Part shown: in pieces, positions 52,611-60,188 of the stretch
Numbering within the stretch: position 1 is the stretch's first letter
How the letters are laid out: the number at the start of each line of letters is the position of its first letter
Source of the DNA: CAYREX01 sp964423505
GTDB lineage: Bacteria; Fermentibacterota; Fermentibacteria; Fermentibacterales; JCC-6
Assembly (NCBI GenBank): GCA_964423505.1
Contig: CAYREX010000010.1
Coordinates: 1-64,000, forward strand
Reading direction: 5' to 3'
DNA: 64,000 nt
Notes under the pieces: generated by a model
The model's database searches: none
Told to the model about the DNA's origin: nothing
What the model saw: the letters and a program-made list of their open reading frames with translations, nothing else
Program-made: the position numbers and the translations under genes

Positions 52611-53828
52611 TCAGACAGTCCCTTCGATGACCTCGGTGACTAGGTCCAGGTAGTCGCTCAGCAGCCTTGTGACCAGGAAGCGCTTCCTGACTACCTCCCT
52701 GCCCTCCCTGCCCATCTCGCGCGCCTCCTCCGGACAGGCCAGCAGGTGCAGTATCCTCTCCGCGAAGCCGTCGACGTCGTCCGGCTCGAGGAGGTAGCCG
52801 GTCCTTCCGTCCTCTATCTGGAGCGGTATGCCGCCCACCCTGGAGGCCACGACCGGCCTCTCCTTCCACAGGCCCTCCGTGACGGTGAGTCCGAAGCCCT
52901 CCCGCAGCGACTTCTGCACGATGACCGACGAAGCCCTCTGTATGGCGTTGACAAGGATGTTGCTCTCGTAGGTGAGGAGTATGACGTCACCCGACTCGAT
53001 GAGGTCCTCGGCGGCCTCCCTGGTCCTCTCGTGGACGTCGTAGCCCTCCGGGTCGTCGCTTGCCATGGAGCCGCACATGACGAGCCTGCAGTCGACCCGG
53101 CTCCGTACCTTCCTGAAGACGGAGAGCACCCCGAGGGGGTCCTTCCAGGGGTCGAAGCGGGATATCTGGGTGATGATGGGCTTGTCCTGCGGGATGCCGA
53201 AGTTCTCGAGGATGCCCGATATGCGCCCCTCCTCCAGGTCCATGTTCTTGGCGCTGAGCGGGTTGATAGCGGGCTCCACTATCCTCTGGGTTACCGGGAG
53301 GTCGGGCTTCCTGTACTGCCCCGAGGATATTATCACCATGTCGTACCTCAGGATGAACTGCTTCAGGAAGTCCCAGAGCTCGGGGTTCGGCTCGGAGAGG
53401 TCGATGTGGCACCTCCAGACCCAGGGCTGCTCCTTCCGGTAGCTCCGTATGAGGGGGAGCGGCTGCGGGTCGTGGACGACCACTGCGTCGTGGTTGATGT
53501 GGGTGAAGTGGGAGAACTCCATGTTGGTCTCCAGATAGATACGTCTCTTGGCGTCGGTGAGCTTTATGTCCCCTCCCTGGAGGGCGTTGTGGAACTGCTT
53601 CGTGATGGCGAAGAAGTCCCTGTTGCCGTGGAGTATCCTCCAGCCGCAGTCCACGTTGGCGTCGTTCGTCAGGGGCACGAGGGTGCTCAGCATCTCCGCG
53701 ACGCCGCCACCGTGATAGGTGGAGTTCAGGTGGACGAAGTGCTTCCCGTACAGCCTTCCGGCCTTCCGCAGTATCCTTGCGACCTCCACGTCTCCCACTA
53801 TGTCGAGGTAGTTCTCGAGTCTGTGCAT
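52611..53828 (-). CDS. treT: Trehalose synthase TreT-type glycosyltransferase
   Basis: The 405-residue GT4-fold enzyme matches archaeal/thermophile TreT, which joins NDP-glucose and glucose to trehalose. It shows HLNSTYHGGGVAEML (about 32-46), WRILHGNRDFFAITKQFHN, WRCHIDLSEPN, ISRFDPWKDPLGVL and SLREGFGLTVTEGLWKERPVVAS with the donor-binding EGFGLTVTE. The length is typical. GGAGAGA precedes the ATG. It lies alone, divergent from fpg. Trehalose would serve as a compatible solute or reserve, and other trehalose genes are not seen here. Confidence 0.9.
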   Translation of the reverse strand: MHRLENYLDIVGDVEVARILRKAGRLYGKHFVHLNSTYHGGGVAEMLSTLVPLTNDANVDCGWRILHGNRDFFAITKQFHNALQGGDIKLTDAKRRIYLETNMEFSHFTHINHDAVVVHDPQPLPLIRSYRKEQPWVWRCHIDLSEPNPELWDFLKQFILRYDMVIISSGQYRKPDLPVTQRIVEPAINPLSAKNMDLEEGRISGILENFGIPQDKPIITQISRFDPWKDPLGVLSVFRKVRSRVDCRLVMCGSMASDDPEGYDVHERTREAAEDLIESGDVILLTYESNILVNAIQRASSVIVQKSLREGFGLTVTEGLWKERPVVASRVGGIPLQIEDGRTGYLLEPDDVDGFAERILHLLACPEEAREMGREGREVVRKRFLVTRLLSDYLDLVTEVIEGTV

Positions 53829-53874
53829 TCTCTCCGCTCTCTCTCTCCGGTATGATGTGATTCCTGCCCTTCCG

Positions 53875-53902
53875 ACATAATCCCGCTCCCCCCCTCGTGC
53901 AA
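53875..53902 (-). promoter_or_regulatory. Sigma-70-like promoter for treT
   Basis: On the minus strand TTGCAC (53902-53897) is followed by 16 nt and TTATGT (53880-53875). The leader to the ATG at 53828 is about 40 nt. Confidence 0.45.
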
Positions 53903-53981
53903 CCTCCGAGAGCGTGCACGCTTGACGACGGCCTCCCGCTGCGGCTATCGAGGACCGGGGGGGGTGACGAGGGGAGGCGGT

Positions 53982-54779
53982 ATGCCCGAGCTGCCGGACG
54001 TCGAGACATTCAGGAGATACCTGGGTTACACGGCCCTGCACAAGGTTGTCGAGAGCGTGGACGTGAGGTCGCCGGAGATGCTCTCCGGGGTCTCCCTCGA
54101 TGGGCTCCGCTCGGAGCTGGGCGGCACGTCGCTCGAGGAGACGGAGAGGCACGGCAAGTACCTTTTCGCCAGGACCGGCAGGGGCCGGTGGCTGGTGCTC
54201 CACTTCGGGATGACCGGAAGGCTCGCCTACTACCGCGATCCCGGGTCGGAGCCTGAGCACGCCAGGCTGGTGCTCGGCTTCGAGAACGGCTACAGCCTGG
54301 CCATGGACGACCGGAGGAAGCTGGGCAGCGCAGCTCTGACCGGGAGCCCCGGTGAGTTCGCCGAGCAGAGGGAGCTGGGTCCGGATGCCCTCCTCGTCGG
54401 GTCAAGGGGATTCGCTGAGGCGCTGGGGAGGAAGAGGGGGATGGTGAAGTCGGCCCTCATGGACCAGTCCACCGTCTCCGGCGTCGGGAACGTCTACGCG
54501 GACGAGATACTCTTCCGGGCCGGAGTGCATCCGGCGGCGGACGTCGGTGGGATGGGGCGTGGCAGCCTTGTCGAGCTCTACGGGCACCTCAGGGAGGTGC
54601 TGGAGACCGCTATAGATGTCCAGGCCGACCCTGACAGGCTGCCGGATGACTACCTCATACCTCGCAGGCGCGAGGGTGGCAGATGCCCGGTCTGCGGCGG
54701 AGAGCTGGAGACCACGAAGGTCTCCGGCAGGACGACCTACTACTGCCGGAGGCGCCAGGGAAGAGGGCGGAGGGGCTAG
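53982..54779 (+). CDS. mutM: Formamidopyrimidine-DNA glycosylase (Fpg/Nei family) with altered zinc finger
   Basis: The 265-residue protein begins MPELPDVETFRR, so Pro2 is the Schiff-base nucleophile and Glu3 the catalytic acid. HGKYLF and LHFGMTGRL follow, and the H2TH region has SGVGNVYADEILFRAGVHP. It excises oxidised purines or pyrimidines and nicks the strand. The C-terminal zinc finger has Cys235, Cys238 and Cys255, but the fourth ligand is Arg258 (CRRRQ instead of CPxCQ). The finger may be zincless or use another ligand. An upstream in-frame start at 53922 is not conserved. Its stop shares CTAG with the convergent gene. Confidence 0.9.
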   Translation: MPELPDVETFRRYLGYTALHKVVESVDVRSPEMLSGVSLDGLRSELGGTSLEETERHGKYLFARTGRGRWLVLHFGMTGRLAYYRDPGSEPEHARLVLGFENGYSLAMDDRRKLGSAALTGSPGEFAEQRELGPDALLVGSRGFAEALGRKRGMVKSALMDQSTVSGVGNVYADEILFRAGVHPAADVGGMGRGSLVELYGHLREVLETAIDVQADPDRLPDDYLIPRRREGGRCPVCGGELETTKVSGRTTYYCRRRQGRGRRG

Positions 54780-55441
54780 CGGAGCAGGTCCCTGACCTCA
54801 CGGTCGGACATCTCGTGGAAGTCCATGTAGAAGGATGCCACGGCGAAGGGCGACCGGTCCTGGGCCACCAGGCAGTACCGGTCGTGGAAGTGCTCCTCCA
54901 TGGCGGCCAGGGCTGATACCGGGGCGACGGGGACGGCCAGGGTCATGGAGCGCGGCTTCCTGGACGCTACCATCCGGGCGGCGGATATCATGCTGTAGCC
55001 GGTTGCCAGGCCGTCGTCCACGATGTACACGTGCCTGCCCTCCACTTCCGGCGGAGCGTCGTGCCCCACGTACTCCCGGGCCCTTCTCGATATCTCCCTC
55101 CTGACGTCGCGTATGACCCGCTTCACCGTGTCGCCGGGCAGGGAGAACATCCGGATGACTCTCTCGTTCAGGACGCTCGTCCCGTCTATGGCCACTGCGC
55201 CGAAGCCCATCTCCGGCGAGCAGGGGACGGGCAGCTTCCGGACTATCACCGGCTCGAACCTGCAGCCCAGCGAACGGGCCAGCGGCCTGGCCACCGGCAC
55301 CCCTCCCCTGGGCAGGGCGAGGACAACCGCTTCCGGGTTCCGCTCCGGGTCCACGAATGCCGCCAGCCTGACCCCGGCATCGGTCCGGTCCCTGAAGACC
55401 GGCTCGGCCGCTGCCCTGCGCTCAGCTATTCGGACGGTCAT
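54776..55441 (-). CDS. Phosphoribosyltransferase family protein
   Basis: The 221-residue protein is a type I phosphoribosyltransferase fold. It has ALPRGGVPVARPLA (about 43-56) and the PRPP loop VYIVDDGLATGYSM (about 138-151), with a hood (RKLPVPCSPEMGFGAV). Proteins of this kind are often annotated only as predicted phosphoribosyltransferases fused to or near hydrolases. The base substrate is unknown. GGAGAGAGGC precedes the ATG. It is convergent with fpg (shared CTAG). Its own upstream region is the GC-rich half of a 505-bp gap. Confidence 0.82.
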   Translation of the reverse strand: MTVRIAERRAAAEPVFRDRTDAGVRLAAFVDPERNPEAVVLALPRGGVPVARPLARSLGCRFEPVIVRKLPVPCSPEMGFGAVAIDGTSVLNERVIRMFSLPGDTVKRVIRDVRREISRRAREYVGHDAPPEVEGRHVYIVDDGLATGYSMISAARMVASRKPRSMTLAVPVAPVSALAAMEEHFHDRYCLVAQDRSPFAVASFYMDFHEMSDREVRDLLR

Positions 55442-55599
55442 GCCTCTCTCCTCTCCGCTCCGGTCGCTCCCTCCCGCGCCGTGCCGCCGCCCCGGGCAGG
55501 ACGGACCCCAGGCGGTTTGAAGTCCAGCGCGCCGCCGTTACTCTCGGTCTACCTGGCGCTCACGGGCTCCCCTCCGCTGTCGGGCGGTCCGGCTTGGCC

Positions 55600-55946
55600 A
55601 CTCCGGTATTATCCTATTACAATATCATTTACGATAATGTCTTCATTCTCAAGATATCTATTTTCTCGGAACAGTCAATAGAACCGTTTATATTGTAATT
55701 ATTGTGCTACCATCAGGGTGCCATACGTACATTCATCGGCATGCTCCGAGTGCTCACACCGAACGCTGCATATACCGACCGGAGATATAACCGGAATACA
55801 TGTAACTATATCAATCAACTAAGTAGTTGCATTCCTACATATGTGAAAATGAGATGTATATTCAATAGGGGTTGCCAATATTCAGTGAAATATGCATACT
55901 AAAACAGGATTTCAGCGACCGAACCAATTACGGAGGTGTGCCACCG
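55600..55946. other. AT-rich intergenic island upstream of purD
   Basis: The gap 55442-55946 has no credible gene. From about 55610 to 55710 I count about 29% GC, and from 55711 to 55920 about 41%, against roughly two thirds in the neighbours. It contains a CAACTA/TAGTTG palindrome (55816-55829), repeated ATATTCA (55858-55864 and 55878-55884), and a promoter near its right end. It may be a foreign remnant, a structured leader, a protein-binding curved region or an origin-like element. The left part (55442-55599) is ordinary GC-rich spacer. Confidence 0.7.
55872..55900 (+). promoter_or_regulatory. Sigma-70-like promoter for the purD operon
   Basis: TTGCCA (55872-55877) is followed by 17 nt and CATACT (55895-55900). 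The start would be near 55907, giving a leader of about 40 nt. It lies within the AT-rich island. Confidence 0.5.
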
Positions 55947-57248
55947 ATGAGAGTCATGCTGGTCGGAAGATGGGCGAAGGCGCACGCCCTTGCGAAGTGC
56001 ATAGCGCAGAGCCGGGACGCGCATCTCCTGGCCGTCATGGACAAGGTGAACCCGGGCATAGAGTCCGTGGCCGACGAGATCTCCAGGCACTCCCTGAAGG
56101 ATGTCGGGGGGCTGGCCGACCTGGCCGTGGGCCGTTCCGTCGACTACGTGGTAGTCAGCCCTCAGATGACCCTCGGCCGCGGCATCAGAACCCTGCTGGA
56201 GGAGAGGGACATCCCCTGCTTCGGTCCCTCCGCCGCCTGCTCGAGGCTGGAGGGGGACAAGGCTTACGCCAGAAACCTCCTCCGAAGGAGGGGGCTGTCC
56301 GTCTCACCCGGGTTCAAGGCGTTCGGGGACGTGGCATCGGCGGCGGCATACCTGGAGGGGCTGGACGTCCCGGTGGCCGTGAAGCCGGCTGGCGTGACCG
56401 AGGGCGACGGCGTGAAGGTGATGGGCAGGCAGCTGGATGACCACGCCGATGCTATACGGTACGTCGAGAGCATCTTCGAGGACGGTGTGGGGGGGCTGGC
56501 TTCCGTGCTCATAGAGGACCGTATGCGCGGGGAGGAGTTCAGCCTGCAGGCATTCGTGGACGGCAGGCACGTCACCGGACTGCCTCTAGTGAGGGACTAC
56601 AAGCTGCTCGAGGAGGGCGAGAGCGGCCCCAACACCCCCGGCATGGGCTCCTACTCCATGCCGGACGGTCTCCTCCCGACCGTCGACGGAGCGGTCTACG
56701 ACGAGGCGCTGTCCGTGGTCGAGGAGGCCATAAACGGCCTCAGGGAGGAGCGCGGGGAGCTGTACAAGGGCCTGATAACCGGCCAGTTCATGCTCACCGG
56801 GGACGGTCTCCGGCTGGTGGAGTTCAACGTGAGGGCCGGTGACTCGGAGTTCCTGAACCTGCAGCCGCTCCTCCGGACCGACTTCATGGACATCTGCGCC
56901 GCCATCGAGAGGGGCGAGCTTGCGGGGATGGACGTAGAGCTCGACTCGAAGGCGACCGTCTGCAAGTACGTTGTCCCCCCGGGCTTCCCGGAGCCCAGCG
57001 GCCCCGTGGAGGTGGAGGTGGACGAGGATGCCCTCCGGGAAGCCGGCTGCGAGCTCTTCTACTCCTGCTTCGACAACGGGGACGGCGAGTACGAGCCGAG
57101 CCCCAGGCTGATCGCGGTCACCGGCGTCGCGGGCAGCAGGAAGGAGGCAATGGAGAGGTGTGAGAGTGGAATCGCGATGATAGACGGCGAGGACCTCTAC
57201 CACCGGAGGGACATCGGCACGGAGAAGCTGGCGAGGAGATACGAATGA
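55947..57248 (+). CDS. purD: Phosphoribosylamine-glycine ligase, archaeal-like
   Basis: The 433-residue ATP-grasp enzyme joins glycine to phosphoribosylamine (second step of purine synthesis). It shows SRLEGDKAYARNLL, VAVKPAGVTEGDGVKVMG, IEDRMRGEEFSLQAFVDG, GPNTPGMGSYSMPDG and VEFNVRAGDSEFLNLQPLL. The N-terminal loop is GRWAKAHALAK rather than the bacterial GSGGREHAL, and the VKVMG and GEEFSLQAF forms resemble archaeal PurD. GGAGGTG lies eight nt before the ATG. Its end overlaps an acetyltransferase gene (ATGA). No other pur gene is in the window. Confidence 0.87.
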   Translation: MRVMLVGRWAKAHALAKCIAQSRDAHLLAVMDKVNPGIESVADEISRHSLKDVGGLADLAVGRSVDYVVVSPQMTLGRGIRTLLEERDIPCFGPSAACSRLEGDKAYARNLLRRRGLSVSPGFKAFGDVASAAAYLEGLDVPVAVKPAGVTEGDGVKVMGRQLDDHADAIRYVESIFEDGVGGLASVLIEDRMRGEEFSLQAFVDGRHVTGLPLVRDYKLLEEGESGPNTPGMGSYSMPDGLLPTVDGAVYDEALSVVEEAINGLREERGELYKGLITGQFMLTGDGLRLVEFNVRAGDSEFLNLQPLLRTDFMDICAAIERGELAGMDVELDSKATVCKYVVPPGFPEPSGPVEVEVDEDALREAGCELFYSCFDNGDGEYEPSPRLIAVTGVAGSRKEAMERCESGIAMIDGEDLYHRRDIGTEKLARRYE

Positions 57249-57727
57249 CGAGCGTGGAGCCGGCATCGAGTAGGGACTTCGTGGAGGTCCAGAAGCTGGC
57301 GGAGCGCATCCAGGGCATCGTCGCGCATCCGGGACACCTTTACAGGATACTCATGGACCACTTCGGCGGATTCTTCCTGGTGGCCAGGGACGACGGCGAC
57401 ATTGCCGGCTTCGAGGTGGGGTTCCCGTCGAAGAGCCGGACGGACACCTACTTCCTCTGGCAGATAGGCGTCTCCCCGGAGCACCGGGGCAGAGGAGTGG
57501 CGTCCAGCCTGGTCAGGGCCACCGAGCAGGTGGCTGCCGAGGCCGGCTGCAGTGCGGTGGAAGCTACGGTAGATGCACTGAACGAGCCCTCCTGCTCCCT
57601 CTTCGAGTCGCTTGGCTACTCGGTCGAGAGCCGGGGCGAGACCATTGAGGTGAAAGGCCGCCGCGCCATGCCGGACTACTACGACTCAGGCACGGACCAG
57701 GTTCTCTTCCGCAGGGAGCTCGACTGA
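57245..57727 (+). CDS. GNAT acetyltransferase, EctA-like
   Basis: The 160-residue GNAT protein has the acetyl-CoA loop SPEHRGRGVASSL (about 78-90) and LNEPSCSLFESLGY. The segment FGGFFLVARDDGDIAGFEVGF followed by YFLWQIGV resembles diaminobutyrate acetyltransferase EctA. EctB and EctC are absent here, so ectoine synthesis is not supported; a different omega-amino acid or polyamine may be the substrate. Its ATG overlaps the purD stop, so the two are translated together. Confidence 0.75.
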   Translation: MTSVEPASSRDFVEVQKLAERIQGIVAHPGHLYRILMDHFGGFFLVARDDGDIAGFEVGFPSKSRTDTYFLWQIGVSPEHRGRGVASSLVRATEQVAAEAGCSAVEATVDALNEPSCSLFESLGYSVESRGETIEVKGRRAMPDYYDSGTDQVLFRRELD

Positions 57728-57743
57728 GGGGGCAGGGGAGGGC

Positions 57744-58463
57744 TTGGCAAGGATAGGCACCTCCGGCTGGCAGTACGACCACTGGGTGGGACGCTTCTAC
57801 CCCGACAAGACGGCCCGGGAGGAGATGCTGCGCCACTACTCCACCAGGCTGGGCACGGTTGAGGTGAACGGCACCTTCTACGGCCTGCCCTCGGAGGAGA
57901 CCCTGGAAGGCTGGCGCAATGCGGTTCCGGAGCGGTTCGAGTTCTCCGTGAAGGGGAGCAGATACCTCACCCACATGAAGAAGCTGAGCGACCCGGAGGA
58001 GCCGCTCGACAGGCTACTTGAGAGGGTCAACTCGCTGGGCGACAGGCTGGGGCCGGTACTCTTCCAGCTGCCTCCCCGCTGGAGAAGGGATACCGCCAGG
58101 CTGGCCTCCTTCCTCGAGATCCTGCCGGAGGGGCGAAGGTACGCCATCGAACTTCGGGACGAGAGCTGGTTCCACCGGGATGTCTACGACCTCCTCCGGG
58201 AGCGCGGGATAGCCTTCTGCATCTATCACCTGGCGGGCAGGCTCTCTCCGAAGGAGGTGACCGCGGATCTGGTCTACGTGAGGCTGCACGGCCCCGGGGC
58301 GGCCTACGAGGGCTCCTACGACGACCGCACCCTGCAGGGATGGGCGGGGGCCATATCCTCATGGGAGTCCGCAGGCCACGAGGTCTACTGCTACTTCGAC
58401 AACGACCAGCGCGGCTACGCGGCGGAGAACGCGCTCCGCCTGGCGGCGATGACTGGAGGCTGA
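57744..58463 (+). CDS. DUF72 family protein (YecE-like)
   Basis: The 239-residue protein starts at TTG (GGGGAGGG just upstream) and matches DUF72: IGTSGWQYDHWVGRFYP, YSTRLGTVEVNGTFYGLPS, FSVKGSRYLTHMKKL, VLFQLPPRW, AIELRDESWF and VYCYFDNDQRGYAAENA. The fold is a TIM barrel with conserved acidic and aromatic residues at its mouth. The function is unknown, though members often occur near DNA-repair genes, as here with polX and ligA. It overlaps nothing, but only 1 bp separates it from polX. Confidence 0.88.
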   Translation: MARIGTSGWQYDHWVGRFYPDKTAREEMLRHYSTRLGTVEVNGTFYGLPSEETLEGWRNAVPERFEFSVKGSRYLTHMKKLSDPEEPLDRLLERVNSLGDRLGPVLFQLPPRWRRDTARLASFLEILPEGRRYAIELRDESWFHRDVYDLLRERGIAFCIYHLAGRLSPKEVTADLVYVRLHGPGAAYEGSYDDRTLQGWAGAISSWESAGHEVYCYFDNDQRGYAAENALRLAAMTGG

Positions 58464-58464
58464 C

Positions 58465-60186
58465 GTGCAGATGCACAACAGGGATGTCGCCGACATCTTC
58501 CGGACCATAGCGGACCTGCTGGACATCAGGGGCGACAACCGGTTCAGGATAAGGGCCTACAGGAATGCCGCCCGCACAGTTGAGTCGCAGCCGGGGAGCG
58601 TGGCTGAGATGGTCGGGCGGGGAGAGGACCTGACCCGGCTCTCCGGGCTGGGGGAGGACCTGGCCGGGAAGGTCGAGACGATAGTCCGGACCGGCTCGCA
58701 CCCTCTCCTCGAGGAGCTCTCGGAGGAGGTCCCCCGTAGCCTGAGGGAGCTATTGCAGGTCTCCGGCCTCGGGCCCCGGGGCGTCCATGCGATCCACTCG
58801 GAGTTGGGCGTCACAGACCTGGACGGTCTGAGGAGGGCCGCCGAGAAGGGTGAGATAGAAGGCCTCGAGGGCTTCGGTGAGAAGACCCAGCGGAAGATAC
58901 TCGCCGAGACAGAGGAGATGGCGGGGGCGGAGCGCAGGACCCTGCTCAATGACGCGGAGGAGGTTGCTGACTCCCTGATAGCGCATCTGGAGTCTGTTCG
59001 GGGCGTCAAGAAGGTCTGCGTCGCGGGCAGCCTGCGCCGCAGGAAGGAGACCGTGGGCGACCTGGACGTCCTCGTCTCCAGTCGGAGGGATGCGAGGCCC
59101 CTCGAACACCTGCAGGAGATGGACGAGGTGGAGGATGTGCTGGCCGGCGGGGAGACGAAGACCACGGTCATCCTCAGGTCCGGCATGCAGGTGGACGTCC
59201 GGTCGGTGGCCCATGCCTCCTACGGCGCGGCACTGGTCTACTTCACCGGTTCGAAACAGCACAACATCCGGCTTCGGAAGCGTGGGGTGGAGAGGGGTCT
59301 GAAGATAAACGAGTACGGGGTACACCGGGATGGCCGGAAGGTTGCCGGGAGGACCGAGGAGGAGGTCTACGGCTCGGTGGGACTGGAGTGGATAACCCCG
59401 GAGCTGCGCGAGGACAGGGGCGAGATGGAGGCCTCCGAGGAGGGCTCCCTGCCGGAGCTGGTCACCGAGGAGGACATTCGCGGCGACCTCCACGCCCACA
59501 CGAAGCGGACCGACGGCCACCACACCATCAGGGAGATGGCGGAGGCCGCCCGGGAGATGGGCTACGAGTACCTGGCCATCACGGAGCACTCGAAGAGGGT
59601 CACCGTGGCAGGCGGCCTGAACGCCGAGGAGCTGGCCCGGCACGCGGAGGCCATCGGGGAGGCCGACTCGGAGACGGAGGGCATATCGTTACTGAAGGGC
59701 GTGGAGGTGGACATACTGGAGGACGGCAGCCTGGACCTCCCCCCTGACGTCCTGCGGAGGCTGGACGTTGTGGTCGCCTCGGTCCACTACGGCTTCGACA
59801 TGCCACGGGAGAGGATGACCGAACGCATCCTGAGGGCCATGGACGACCCTTGCCTGAGCATCGTCGGCCATCCCACCGGCAGGAAGCTCGGGCAGAGGGA
59901 GCCCTACGACGTGGACCTGGACGCCATACTGGAGGGTGCCCGGGAGAGGGGCTGCCACATGGAGCTGAACGCCTTCCCGGACAGGCTCGACCTCACGGAT
60001 GCAGCCTGCAGGCGGGCGAAGGAGGTCGGCGTGAAGGTGGCCGTGAGCACCGACGCGCACCGGACGGGCCACCTTCGCTATATCCGCTACGGCGTAGGGC
60101 AGGCCCGGAGGGGCTGGCTGTCCGCCCGGGACGTCCTGAACACAAGGCCGCTCGGCGAGCTCCGGAAGCTTCTGGACAGGGGTTGA
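58465..60186 (+). CDS. polX: DNA polymerase X with PHP exonuclease domain
   Basis: The 573-residue protein has the 8-kDa HhH domain (RLSGLGEDLAGKVETI), Pol-beta fingers/palm (GLGPRGVHAIHSEL, VAGSLRRRKETVGDLDVLV with catalytic Asp pair, MQVDVRSV) and thumb (YFTGSKQHNIRLR). The C-terminal PHP phosphoesterase follows (DLHAHTKRTDGHHTI, ITEHSKR, HYGF, STDAHRTGHL). Bacterial PolX repairs gaps with its own 3'-5' exonuclease and AP activity. The GTG at 58465 lies five nt after GGAGG and is preferred over the ATG two codons later. It forms a repair operon with ligA. Confidence 0.95.
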   Translation: MQMHNRDVADIFRTIADLLDIRGDNRFRIRAYRNAARTVESQPGSVAEMVGRGEDLTRLSGLGEDLAGKVETIVRTGSHPLLEELSEEVPRSLRELLQVSGLGPRGVHAIHSELGVTDLDGLRRAAEKGEIEGLEGFGEKTQRKILAETEEMAGAERRTLLNDAEEVADSLIAHLESVRGVKKVCVAGSLRRRKETVGDLDVLVSSRRDARPLEHLQEMDEVEDVLAGGETKTTVILRSGMQVDVRSVAHASYGAALVYFTGSKQHNIRLRKRGVERGLKINEYGVHRDGRKVAGRTEEEVYGSVGLEWITPELREDRGEMEASEEGSLPELVTEEDIRGDLHAHTKRTDGHHTIREMAEAAREMGYEYLAITEHSKRVTVAGGLNAEELARHAEAIGEADSETEGISLLKGVEVDILEDGSLDLPPDVLRRLDVVVASVHYGFDMPRERMTERILRAMDDPCLSIVGHPTGRKLGQREPYDVDLDAILEGARERGCHMELNAFPDRLDLTDAACRRAKEVGVKVAVSTDAHRTGHLRYIRYGVGQARRGWLSARDVLNTRPLGELRKLLDRG

Positions 60187-60188
60187 GG

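Noticed and set aside
55702..55902. A 66-codon open frame inside the AT-rich island
   Set aside because: It has no ribosome site, starts at a rare codon, and its product is compositionally random. Stop-free stretches of this length are not significant here.
57245..57727. Ectoine biosynthesis locus
   Set aside because: Only an EctA-like acetyltransferase is present. EctB and EctC genes are not adjacent.
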